Shown here piece after piece: positions 7,451 through 15,638 of a stretch of DNA of 27,640 nt. Both the position numbers and the translations under genes were made by a program. Source of the DNA: CAADGL01 sp964643885 (GTDB taxonomy: Bacteria > Planctomycetota > Phycisphaerae > UBA1845 > Fen-1342); the NCBI GenBank assembly GCA_964643885.1, contig CAZXUI010000062.1:1-27640 (forward strand), in the 5' to 3' direction. The notes beneath the pieces are model-generated. The model ran no database searches, was not told where the DNA came from, and saw only the letters and a program-made list of their open reading frames with translations. Every line of letters begins with the position of its first letter. Position 1 is the first letter of the stretch.

Positions 7451-9835
7451 TCACACACTCGCCGGCTCCGCCGCGCCCCCGAGCCGCTGATAGCGCAGCC
7501 GCAGCGCATTGGCGATCACAGAAACCGAGCTGAAGCTCATCGCCGCCGCCGCGATCATCGGACTGAGCAGCACGCCGAACAGCGGGTAGAGCACGCCCGC
7601 GGCGATCGGCACGCCGGCCGTGTTATACGCGAACGCGAAGAAGAGATTCTGGCGGATGTTTCGCATCGTCGCGCGGCTCAGCTCGCGGGCCCGCACGAGC
7701 CCGTTCAGATCGCCGCCGACCAGCGTGATGGCCGCGCTTTCGATCGCCACGCCCGCGCCGGTGCCCATCGCCACGCCGATATCCGCCTGCGCCAGCGCCG
7801 GTGCGTCATTGACGCCGTCGCCGGCCATCGCGACCTTACGGCCTTCCGCTTGCAGCGCCCGGATGATCTCCGCCTTGCGCTCCGGCAGCACTTCGGCCTC
7901 GACCCGGTCGATGCCGAGCCGCGCGGCGATCGCCTCCGCCGTCGTGCGATTGTCGCCCGTCAACATCACGATCGTCAGGCCCAGCTCATGCAGCGCCTGG
8001 ATCGCCGGCCGCGTGGTCGACTTGATCGGATCGGCCACGGCCAGCAGCGCCGCCAGCCTGCCGTCGACCGCGGCGAACATGGCCGTACCGCCCTCGCGAC
8101 GGTGTTCATCCGCTCGCTTCGAGAAGGGCGACGTGTCGACGCCCTCCTCCTCCATCAAGGCGGCCGACCCGATGACGACCCGGGCGCCGTCCACGCGGGC
8201 GCGGATGCCCTTGCCCGTGACGGCCTCAAAGTCCGCGGCCTCAAGCCGCATATCGCTGCGCTCGTCGAGACCGGCGACGATCGCCTCGGCCAGCGGATGC
8301 TCACTGCCGCGCTCCGCCGCCGCGAGCAGCGCAAAGACGCGCTTCGCATCCATCCCGTCGACGACCTCCGCCGCGACCAGCTTCGGCCGGCCTTCGGTCA
8401 ACGTGCCGGTCTTGTCGACTACAATCGTGTCGACCTTCTCCAGTCCCTCCAGCGCGGCCGCGTTCTTGATCAGCACGCCGTGCCGCGCCCCCTGCCCCGC
8501 CGCAACCATGATCGACATCGGCGTCGCCAGCCCCAGCGCGCACGGGCAGGCGATGATCAGCACCGACACGGCCGCCACGAGCGCGTACGTCAGCGCGGGC
8601 GACGGCCCGACCAGCAGCCAGACCACGAACGCGGCCACCGCAACCAGAACCACGGCCGGCACGAACCAGGCCGCGACGGAGTCCGCCACGCGCTGGATCG
8701 GCGCCCGCGAGCGCTGCGCCTCGGCGACCATCTCCACGATCCGCGCCAGCGTCGTCTCCGAGCCCGTGCGGCTCACGCGCATGATGAATGAGCCTGTCTT
8801 GTTGACCGTGCCGCCCGTCACCTCGTCGCCGGCCGACTTCTCCACCGGCACCGGCTCGCCCGTCAGCATCGATTCATCCACCGTGCTGCGCCCCTCGACG
8901 ACCTCGCCATCGATCGGCACCTTGTCGCCTGGCCGCACGCGAATGCGGTCCCCCGGCTCGAGCTGCTCGACCGGCACCTCCTCGTCCGAGCCGTCGCTGC
9001 GCACGCGGCGGGCGTTCGCCGGTGCCAGCTCGAGCAGCTCGCGGATGGCGCTGCCGGTGCGGCGGCGGGCCCGCAGCTCAAGCACCTGCCCGAGCAACAC
9101 GAGCGTGACGATGACGGCCGCCGCCTCGAAATAGACCCCGACCCGGCCGGCCTCGTCGCGCAGCTCCCGCGGAAAGAGCCGCGGCGCGACCGTCGCAACC
9201 ACGCTGAACGCATACGCGATCGCCACGCCGATCGAGATCAGCGTCCACATGTTCGGGCTCTTGGCCCGCATCGAGCGAACGCCGCGGACGAAAAACGGCC
9301 ACGCGCACCAGGCCACGACCGGCGTCGCCAGAACGAGCTCGAGCCACTGCGACACCGCGGGGCCGATCAGGCGATGAAACGGATGGCCCAGCAGCATGTT
9401 CCCCATCACATAGACAAGCAGCGGCGCCGTGAACACCGCCGACACCCACAGCCGCCGCGTCATGTCGCGCAGCTCGCCGTCGTCCGCCTCGGCCGTCGCG
9501 TCCAGCGGCTCGAGCGCCATGCCGCACTTCGGGCAGTCACCCGGGCCGACCTGCCGCACCTCCGGGTGCATCGGGCAGGTGTAGACCGCGTCGCGCGGGC
9601 CGGCCGGCTTGATCGCCGCGCGTCCCGGTTTCCCATGGCCCGAGCAGCACGAGTGCCCGCCGTGCGACGCGGCCGGCCCGGCCGACGTGGAGCGGCCCGC
9701 AAACGCGTCCGGCTCGCGGCGGAACCGCTCCGCGCAATGCTTGCTGCAAAAGTAGATCGTCTGCCCGTCGTGCTCGACGCTCGCCGCGGCCGCGGCCGGT
9801 TCGACGGTCATCCCACAGACGGGGTCGGTCGGCAT
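7451..9835 (-). CDS. copA: P1B-type copper-exporting ATPase with YHS and heavy-metal-binding N-terminal domains
   Basis: This is a 794-residue membrane pump that drives Cu(I)/Ag(I) out of the cytoplasm. The N-terminus has a YHS domain (DPVCGM at 4-9, then YFCSKHC at 28-34), a His/Cys-rich linker (58-68) and a heavy-metal-binding domain YTCPMHPEV...CPKCGM (85-106). It lacks the usual GMxCxxC HMA ferredoxin-like domain. The ATPase core shows the TGE loop (325-327), metal-site Cys430-Pro-Cys432, phosphorylated Asp474 in DKTGT, SEHPLAEAI (511-519) and GDGVNDAP (672-679). AYNTAG (about 736-741) and MSFSS (766-770) in the last helices complete the Cu(I) P1B-1 signature. ATG 9835 is chosen because GAGGA lies about seven bases upstream. 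Confidence 0.93.
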   Translation of the reverse strand: MPTDPVCGMTVEPAAAAASVEHDGQTIYFCSKHCAERFRREPDAFAGRSTSAGPAASHGGHSCCSGHGKPGRAAIKPAGPRDAVYTCPMHPEVRQVGPGDCPKCGMALEPLDATAEADDGELRDMTRRLWVSAVFTAPLLVYVMGNMLLGHPFHRLIGPAVSQWLELVLATPVVAWCAWPFFVRGVRSMRAKSPNMWTLISIGVAIAYAFSVVATVAPRLFPRELRDEAGRVGVYFEAAAVIVTLVLLGQVLELRARRRTGSAIRELLELAPANARRVRSDGSDEEVPVEQLEPGDRIRVRPGDKVPIDGEVVEGRSTVDESMLTGEPVPVEKSAGDEVTGGTVNKTGSFIMRVSRTGSETTLARIVEMVAEAQRSRAPIQRVADSVAAWFVPAVVLVAVAAFVVWLLVGPSPALTYALVAAVSVLIIACPCALGLATPMSIMVAAGQGARHGVLIKNAAALEGLEKVDTIVVDKTGTLTEGRPKLVAAEVVDGMDAKRVFALLAAAERGSEHPLAEAIVAGLDERSDMRLEAADFEAVTGKGIRARVDGARVVIGSAALMEEEGVDTSPFSKRADEHRREGGTAMFAAVDGRLAALLAVADPIKSTTRPAIQALHELGLTIVMLTGDNRTTAEAIAARLGIDRVEAEVLPERKAEIIRALQAEGRKVAMAGDGVNDAPALAQADIGVAMGTGAGVAIESAAITLVGGDLNGLVRARELSRATMRNIRQNLFFAFAYNTAGVPIAAGVLYPLFGVLLSPMIAAAAMSFSSVSVIANALRLRYQRLGGAAEPASV

Positions 9836-10151
9836 GCGCGATCCTCTTCCACGCGCGCCGCAGTCGAGCCGGTCGGTTCGACCCGCCGGCCGGCCTGCGG
9901 CCCGGATACGCCGACGCCGGGCCGAGCAGCGCGCGGTGCATATGTTATCACTCGTGCCGCCGGCGCTCGCTCGCGACTCCGATAAATGCGGAACGAACCC
10001 CGCGCCCACCGGCCCGAGCATCCAACGCCCGTCCCGTCACCGCCCGCGCCGCGCAGCCAACGCCCGCCGGTCGGCTGGCCGATGTCATCGGATGTCGGGT
10101 CGGCCCGTAGCGGGCCGCCGGCGACGGCGACTACAGGACAGGACCGGCGGC
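9836..10151. promoter_or_regulatory. Divergent intergenic region between the copper ATPase and the zinc-ribbon gene
   Basis: These 316 bases separate two divergent genes. An AT-rich island at 9938-9950 holds an extended -10 on the minus strand, TGATAACAT (9950-9942), a plausible promoter for the copper ATPase with a leader of about 100 bases. No convincing -35, CueR-type dyad or CsoR/CopY operator was found. No plus-strand promoter stood out for the zinc-ribbon gene. Confidence 0.35.
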
Positions 10152-10643
10152 ATGAATTGCTCGAACTGCGGCGCGGCGATGCGGCTGCTGCGCGGCCACG
10201 GCCATTTCGTCTGCGACTACTGCGGCGCGCTGGCGTTTCCGCCGCGCGAAGACAGCGGTGACGACGGCGTGCACGACCTGGGGCGGCTCAGCGACGTCTC
10301 GTGCCCGGTCTGTGCGCACTCGACGCTCGGCGAGGCGGTTCTGGAGGGCGAGCCGGGGCTGCACTGCCGCGAGTGCCGCGGCGTGCTGCTGACGAACGAC
10401 TCGTTCGCCCAGGTCGTCAAGCGGCGGCGGGCGCGCTGCGAGGACCGCTGCGACAGCCCGCAGCCGATCGACCCGCGCGAGCTGGCGCGGCGGCTGACCT
10501 GTCCGGTGTGCGCGCGGGCGATGGACGTGCACCCGTACTACGGCCCGGGCGCGGTCGTCGTGGACACGTGCGCCGACTGCACGCTGATCTGGCTTGATCA
10601 CGGCGAGCTGACGGTCATCGAGCGGGCGCCCGGCCGAGTCTGA
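10152..10643 (+). CDS. Multi-zinc-ribbon protein ending in a zf-TFIIB-like domain
   Basis: This 163-residue soluble protein has seven cysteine pairs: C3/C6, C21/C24, C51/C54, C72/C75, C96/C100, C117/C120 and C140/C143. These should form about three zinc ribbons. The last, CPVCARAMDV with VVVDTCADC and IWLDHGEL (117-153), matches the zf-TFIIB pattern (CPxC, then a CxxC and WLDxGEL). Such proteins are usually of unknown function. The start ATG 10152 places the first CxxC at the N-terminus, and a weak AGGA lies upstream. It is divergent from the copper ATPase, so a metal-related role is conceivable but unproven. Confidence 0.8.
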   Translation: MNCSNCGAAMRLLRGHGHFVCDYCGALAFPPREDSGDDGVHDLGRLSDVSCPVCAHSTLGEAVLEGEPGLHCRECRGVLLTNDSFAQVVKRRRARCEDRCDSPQPIDPRELARRLTCPVCARAMDVHPYYGPGAVVVDTCADCTLIWLDHGELTVIERAPGRV

Positions 10644-10705
10644 CAGCGTCGATTCAGCCGAGCGCCGCGCTGCAAACTGACCACACCACGCAGTCGTTCG
10701 GAGGC

Positions 10706-11935
10706 TCAGGTTCCGTACTCTGTCAGCAGCAGCACCAGGTCGTCGAAATCCGTGTCGCCGTCGCAGTCCACGTCTCCCCCGCCGCCGATGCCATACGCGC
10801 TCAGGACAACCAGCAGGTCCTGGAAGTCCACCGCGCCGTCATCGTTGAAGTCCGCATCACACGCCGGACCCGCCGGGATCAGGGCGAACGCCACCGCCGG
10901 CCCCCACGCGGGCCCCCAATGCCCGTCACCGACGATCACGCCGCCCTCGTTGATCGCGATCGCCCGGTCGAGAATGAAGTTCGGCGGCAGCGCCACCAGG
11001 TCGTTCAGATCGCGCATGCCGCCGCCCGCGTCCCAGATGAACGCCCGCCGATCCGCCCACCCATCCGTCGCGGCGGAGCCGACGACCACCCCCGCGCTGT
11101 TCAGATCGTACGCCGTCACGCGGTCCCGATCGCCGTTCTTGAGCGCCGGCAGGAACGTGAACCCCTCGGCCGGATCCCACACCCAGGCTGAAATGAACGA
11201 GCCGTTCCAGCCCTCACCGGCAACCTGCCCGAGCTCGTTGATCGCGTGAGCCTCCGTGATCCCGGGGCTCGCGCCGGCCAGCAGCGTGTGCAGATCCACC
11301 CACTCGTCCGTATCCAGCCGATACAGAAACGCCTTGAAATCCCCGCACGAGCCGGAGTGGCTGCGATTGCCGACCATCTCGTTGCCGTTGTTGATGTCGA
11401 CTCCCACGTCCGCCGTGGGAACGAACGACTCGAGATTCACCGTACCGCCCGCCTCGGTCCAGTAGACCGCCCGCCGCTCATAGCGGCACCCGCTGTAGAA
11501 GCGGAACGTCGACGTGCCCACGACCACCCCCGCGTCGTTGATCGCCGAACCGCCCACCGAGCGATCGCCCGGCACTGGCACCATCCAGCCCGTATGCCCG
11601 TCGTCAAAGTAGATCGTCGCCCCGGCCAGGATGTCGCCCAGATCATTGATCGCGCCGTACGACGACGGGCTCGGGTCCACAACCGGACCGTCCGTCGCCG
11701 TCCAGGAAAAGCCGTGGTAGGTCGTGTGATAGTTGCCGGCGGCATCCTGCGTCGTGTAGGTCATCGTGCCGACCGCCACGTCGCCGTTGTTCACGTCGCT
11801 GAGATAGCACTCGGGGATGCCGAATTGCGACAGCGCCTCCACGACGAACAGCTCATACTCCTGCGCAGCGGCCGGAAAACCCGCGCCAAACGCAGCCACA
11901 GCGGCCAGAATCATGCGGCGGTGTCGCTTGAACAT
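10706..11935 (-). CDS. Secreted HAF-repeat protein with C-terminal dockerin-like calcium repeats
   Basis: This 409-residue exported protein has a signal peptide (basic start, hydrophobic 8-20, likely cleavage after AAAQ or nearby). The body is built of HAF-type extracellular repeats. The pattern INDxGxVVG followed by AFLW/AVYW-like strands recurs about seven times, for example AINDAGVVVG, AINELGQVAG, DLNSAGVVVG and AINEGGVIVG, which suggests a beta-propeller. The last 55 residues carry two Asp-rich loops, DADFNDDGAVDFQDLL and DVDCDGDTDFDDLVLLL, like EF-hand/dockerin type I halves. GGAG lies nine bases before ATG 11935. Ligand and role are unknown; the C-terminal pair matches that of the metalloprotease at 13321-15576. 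Confidence 0.85.
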   Translation of the reverse strand: MFKRHRRMILAAVAAFGAGFPAAAQEYELFVVEALSQFGIPECYLSDVNNGDVAVGTMTYTTQDAAGNYHTTYHGFSWTATDGPVVDPSPSSYGAINDLGDILAGATIYFDDGHTGWMVPVPGDRSVGGSAINDAGVVVGTSTFRFYSGCRYERRAVYWTEAGGTVNLESFVPTADVGVDINNGNEMVGNRSHSGSCGDFKAFLYRLDTDEWVDLHTLLAGASPGITEAHAINELGQVAGEGWNGSFISAWVWDPAEGFTFLPALKNGDRDRVTAYDLNSAGVVVGSAATDGWADRRAFIWDAGGGMRDLNDLVALPPNFILDRAIAINEGGVIVGDGHWGPAWGPAVAFALIPAGPACDADFNDDGAVDFQDLLVVLSAYGIGGGGDVDCDGDTDFDDLVLLLTEYGT

Positions 11936-12324
11936 CAGCTCTTACTCCAATCAGCTCGAGATGCGAAGGTCCCTGCCGGCTGAAAACCCGCAGCACCCCG
12001 CGTGCCAGGGTGCGGAGGGATTGTCACCCGGTCGGGCGACGAGCGGTCGGACTCCGCGCCCGCCGCCCACATAACCAGAGGGTCCGGCCGGCCGAATTCG
12101 TACCTCGATATCGAAATCTGTGAATCTCCCCGGCCGGCGGCCGGCTCCGGCTGCCCGGGTGCCCACGCACGCACCGCGCCTGACGCCGGCGACCCGTTAT
12201 CAGGGACCGCCGCGACGCCCGTAAACCCTGCGGCATCAGGCGCTTATAGGGAAGCGTGAGCCGCTGCATCCGTCGCGCGCAGCGCCGGCTCATCGCAGAG
12301 GGACGCGCCTCCTCCGCGCGCCGC
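11936..12324. promoter_or_regulatory. Intergenic region with a possible promoter for the HAF-repeat gene
   Basis: These 389 bases lie between the methyltransferase stop and the HAF-repeat gene, both minus strand. The best candidate promoter is TTCACA (12124-12119), a 16-base spacer and TACGAA (12102-12097). The spacer contains a perfect 10-bp palindrome TCGATATCGA (12105-12114) that could be a regulator site. Several GGCCGG inverted repeats are present, but no hairpin followed by a T run. Nothing else could be supported. Confidence 0.3.
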
Positions 12325-13125
12325 TCAGTGCAGCTTGCGCCGCTTTACGGCGCACATGCCGACGTAGTACAGCGGCTTGCCGTCCGTGCCGAGCCGGTGG
12401 CGATAGCGCTGCCGCTGCGTGATGTCCATCGCGCCACGGTCGATCGCGTCTCCGATCAGGGCCGAAAAGCCCGACCCGTCCCGGTCGGATAGGAACTCCT
12501 CTTTGATGTTGAACGCGATCAGCCCGCCGTCCTCGACCAGGTTGTAGGCCGCCCGGAACGCCGCCGTCGGAATGTCGCCGAACCCCAGCGCCGCCACGCA
12601 CGTCATGCAGTTGAAGCGGTAGCCGCGCAGTTCGGCCAGCTCCGCAGGCGACGCGGCCGCCAGGTCCAGCACGTGGTAACTTGCGTAGAGTCCCGGCCGG
12701 TCGCGCTCCGCCGCGGCCGCGGCCTCCTCGATGATGTCGACGCCGACGTGGAACTTGCAGCCGATGCGCACCAGCTCCTCGGCCACCATGCCGTTGCCGG
12801 CTCCCAGATCGAGGTTGCGCAGCGACGCCGCCGGCCGCTTCGAGCTGCGCAGCTCCGTCTCCAGCAGCCCGCGGATCGTCGCGGGCGATTCGCACTGGCA
12901 GATGTCGTAGATCACCTTCTCGTACAGACCCGGGATCTCGTAGATCTTGTCGTAGTCGTGAAAACGGAGCTGTCGCCACTCGCCGTCGACGCGGACGAGG
13001 AACCACTCGGCATCCTGCGAGAGCGAGAGATTCGGCTCGGGCAACGCCACAAGCAGCTCCTCGTCGCAATGGTGCGCACGGTCGTCGCCCGCCGCCCTGG
13101 ACAGGTGTGAAGCAGACATCGGCAT
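12325..13125 (-). CDS. Class I SAM-dependent methyltransferase
   Basis: This 266-residue cytoplasmic enzyme has a Rossmann methyltransferase core from about residue 100. Motif I is NLDLGAGNG (104-112), followed by an acidic strand-2 end in VGVDII and a motif II/III region VLDLAAAS. The lid-like stretch GLIAFNIKEEFL and C-terminal strands follow. The pattern LGAGNGMVAEEL with GVDI resembles the METTL27/WBSCR27-like group, but the substrate cannot be named. The first 95 residues form an N-terminal extension. GGGAGG lies four bases before ATG 13125 and ten before a second ATG at 13119, so either start is possible. It is 195 bases downstream of the metalloprotease stop, in the same direction. Confidence 0.78.
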   Translation of the reverse strand: MPMSASHLSRAAGDDRAHHCDEELLVALPEPNLSLSQDAEWFLVRVDGEWRQLRFHDYDKIYEIPGLYEKVIYDICQCESPATIRGLLETELRSSKRPAASLRNLDLGAGNGMVAEELVRIGCKFHVGVDIIEEAAAAAERDRPGLYASYHVLDLAAASPAELAELRGYRFNCMTCVAALGFGDIPTAAFRAAYNLVEDGGLIAFNIKEEFLSDRDGSGFSALIGDAIDRGAMDITQRQRYRHRLGTDGKPLYYVGMCAVKRRKLH

Positions 13126-13320
13126 GAAACCTCCCTTCGGTGGCGTGCGGCGCCGCCGAACCCGAAGGCACCCGGGCCGCACCTGAAACGAACGAGCCCG
13201 CACGGGCGCCGCGCAAGGAGGTGCTGCCGCGACGCACCGCACCCGCAAACAATCGAGCCCCGCTTTCCGGCGGCTGCACGCCACCGGCCGGGCCCGCAAT
13301 CCTGCCGTCCCCAACCAGAC

Positions 13321-15576
13321 TCACGAACCGTAGTTCGCGAGCAGAATCACCAGATCGTCAAAGTCCGTATCCCCGTCGCCGTCGAGGTCGCCGCCGTCGT
13401 CGCGGTTGAACGACGCCAGCAGCAGCACCATATCCTGAAAGTCCACGTCGCCATCGCCGTCCAGATCGCCGGTCGGCGGCGGGCCGAAGCCGACGCCGTC
13501 GAGCCAGAGCGAAAAGCCCGCCCCCCATGTGTCCGCGTGAATCTCGACCGAGCGCATCGCCGTCATGTCCGGGCTGCCGGACTGCGTTCGCTGCCACTCA
13601 GAATCGCCGGCCAGCGGAATCTCGAAGTACACCCACTGCCCGATCGCCTCATTCAACACGTCGTAGGGCGGCCTCAGATCGACGTATCCGTCGGCGCTGC
13701 GCAGCCGAATCCACGGACTGCGCTCCTGGAAGCCGATGTTGTCGTTCTCCGCGTAGACCCAGAAGCCGAAGTACTCGTGGCGCGAAAGGTCCCACTCGGC
13801 CAGGAAGGCACCAGGATAGCGCGCATACGTATCGAACCCGCCCGTCGTCACCGTGCGAACCGACGCGTCGCCCACGCGCACCCGACTCACATCGTCGAAC
13901 AGCTCATACTCCCCGCCGTCCGCCCAGCCCACCCAGTCGGCCGCGTTCTCCTCGGCCATGTCCTGCGGCGGAGTCTCCTGGATCGGCCCGCCCAGCGCCA
14001 CCGTCCGCGTGAAGGTCGCCACCTCCGTGTGACCGGCCGAATAGGCATTGTTCACTGCGACGATGTCGAGCCAGGCATAGTCGATAAAGCCGTCCTGCTC
14101 CACCTCCAGCAGCAGCACGCCGTTCGTCCCGATCACGGCCACGTAGCCGAACGGATTGTCATGCAGCACGTCGCCGTTGAACGCAGGTGGCACGATGTCG
14201 GGATCGATCGGCACGTTCGGCAGAACGTAGATCCCGTCCCCGTCGGTCGTCCCCGTCGCCTTGACCTGGTTCGTGATCACCTCGCCCATGCCCGGCCGCT
14301 CCACCTTCTGGTAGACGCGCACCGTGGCCCCGCTCAGCGGCTGGCCGTCGAAGCCCAGAATGCGGACGCGGACCGTCGTCGGGATGCGGTACAGATACTG
14401 ACCGAAGTACCCGTGGGCCGTCTCCAGCCAGTGCTCCATCGCATCGGCCGAATGCTGCGAGATGAACGGCGAGACACCATTCATCAGGCACGCGGTGGCG
14501 GTGTAGCCCGAACCGCTGACCTGGTTCTGCGCGGGCGAGACATTCAGCCGATAGATGTCGATCAATCCGAGCTGATGTCCCATCTCATGCAGCAGGCCGT
14601 AGTCGATGTCGTCCGCCGGGCTGTAATAGCCCGACAGCCTCAGCGAGCCGTCGCCGGCCCGATAGCGGAACGGAAAGACCGCGAAGTAGATCGTCTCGAT
14701 CGGCGGGTCCGGCGCGTCGTCGGGCAGTATCTCGAACACGTCCATGTGCACGCGCTTGCGCGTCCCGGCCTGCTCGAACATCTCGTTGAACCGCCGCATG
14801 TGGTAGTTGATCCAGTCGAGAAAGTCGTCCGTGACCGCGTTCGGATAGCCGGCGCTGCTCGCGCGGAAATCGTCGTAGTACGTCTGGTCGACGTACGACA
14901 GAAACGCCACCGATTTCGACCAGATCGAGAGCGAGTTGTTCGCCAGCCGGCCGTCGATCAGATCGAACTCGAAGCCGATTTCGTGATGGCCGTCATCCCA
15001 GGTCTGCGTCAGTTCGAAGCTCGCCACGTCGCCCGGCGCCAGCGTCAGGTTCTTCGACTCGCTGTCGACTACGGCGCCGTCGACCCGCCACGTCCCCAGA
15101 AGCGCGCCGCTCCACGGATTCGTCCCGCGGTTGCGCACCGTCGCCGTGTACGTCACCGTGTCGCCCACGTCCGGCCAGCGCTGCGTGCCGGCATTCTGAC
15201 CGCCGCCCAGGCTCGTCGCGGCCGTGAAGTGATAGGGCCCGAAGCCCGACGGCTCCGTGATGTTGTAGCCGCTGTAGATCGGCCAGTAGCGCGGATAGCG
15301 CGGCGTGCGGGCGATCGTGACGACTTGCAGGTCCGTCTCGCCCCGCGGCGTCCGCGGGCCGGTCGAGGCCACGTCGAGCGCTTCGCCACCATCGCGGGCG
15401 ACGGCCGTCACTGCATACTGATACGGCACGCCGTTCGTGGCTCGCTCCAGCCGCGGCTCGGACGCGCCGCCCGCCTTTCCCACACCGCGCGGATCGTGCG
15501 CCAGGGCTGCCGCAACCGGCAGGCACGCCGCAAAAGCCGCCACCGCGCAGTACCAGCTCGTCCTGCGAGCAACCAT
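13321..15576 (-). CDS. Secreted metzincin-like metalloprotease with CARDB and C-terminal dockerin-like repeats
   Basis: This 751-residue exported protein has a signal peptide (hydrophobic about 10-26, ending ALA). Residues about 130-215 look like a CARDB-type adhesion domain. The zinc site His330-Glu331-Met-Gly-His334-Gln-Leu-Gly337-Leu-Ile-Asp340 fits the metzincin pattern HExxHxxGxxD, with CLMNG (363-367) as a possible Met-turn. An Ig/CNA-like stretch (VRVRILGFDGQPLSGATVRV) follows, and a beta-rich module lies near 580-690. The last 50 residues carry two Asp-rich calcium loops of DLDGDGD type. ATG 15576 is chosen because GGAG lies six bases upstream. A MarR gene ends 62 bases upstream in the same direction and may control it. 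The substrate is unknown. Confidence 0.82.
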   Translation of the reverse strand: MVARRTSWYCAVAAFAACLPVAAALAHDPRGVGKAGGASEPRLERATNGVPYQYAVTAVARDGGEALDVASTGPRTPRGETDLQVVTIARTPRYPRYWPIYSGYNITEPSGFGPYHFTAATSLGGGQNAGTQRWPDVGDTVTYTATVRNRGTNPWSGALLGTWRVDGAVVDSESKNLTLAPGDVASFELTQTWDDGHHEIGFEFDLIDGRLANNSLSIWSKSVAFLSYVDQTYYDDFRASSAGYPNAVTDDFLDWINYHMRRFNEMFEQAGTRKRVHMDVFEILPDDAPDPPIETIYFAVFPFRYRAGDGSLRLSGYYSPADDIDYGLLHEMGHQLGLIDIYRLNVSPAQNQVSGSGYTATACLMNGVSPFISQHSADAMEHWLETAHGYFGQYLYRIPTTVRVRILGFDGQPLSGATVRVYQKVERPGMGEVITNQVKATGTTDGDGIYVLPNVPIDPDIVPPAFNGDVLHDNPFGYVAVIGTNGVLLLEVEQDGFIDYAWLDIVAVNNAYSAGHTEVATFTRTVALGGPIQETPPQDMAEENAADWVGWADGGEYELFDDVSRVRVGDASVRTVTTGGFDTYARYPGAFLAEWDLSRHEYFGFWVYAENDNIGFQERSPWIRLRSADGYVDLRPPYDVLNEAIGQWVYFEIPLAGDSEWQRTQSGSPDMTAMRSVEIHADTWGAGFSLWLDGVGFGPPPTGDLDGDGDVDFQDMVLLLASFNRDDGGDLDGDGDTDFDDLVILLANYGS

Positions 15577-15638
15577 CTGCTTCTCCCGGGCCCGTCCCGA
15601 AGCGTCACGCGCTTCCCCTCTGGACCCACGCTTCGATC

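Noticed and set aside
5867..9134. Long plus-strand frames (about 480-500 residues) opposite the fucosidase and copper ATPase
   Set aside because: Their translations are Arg/Ala/His- or Ser/Pro-rich with no motif, and the minus-strand genes carry clear catalytic motifs. Long antisense frames are expected at this GC content.
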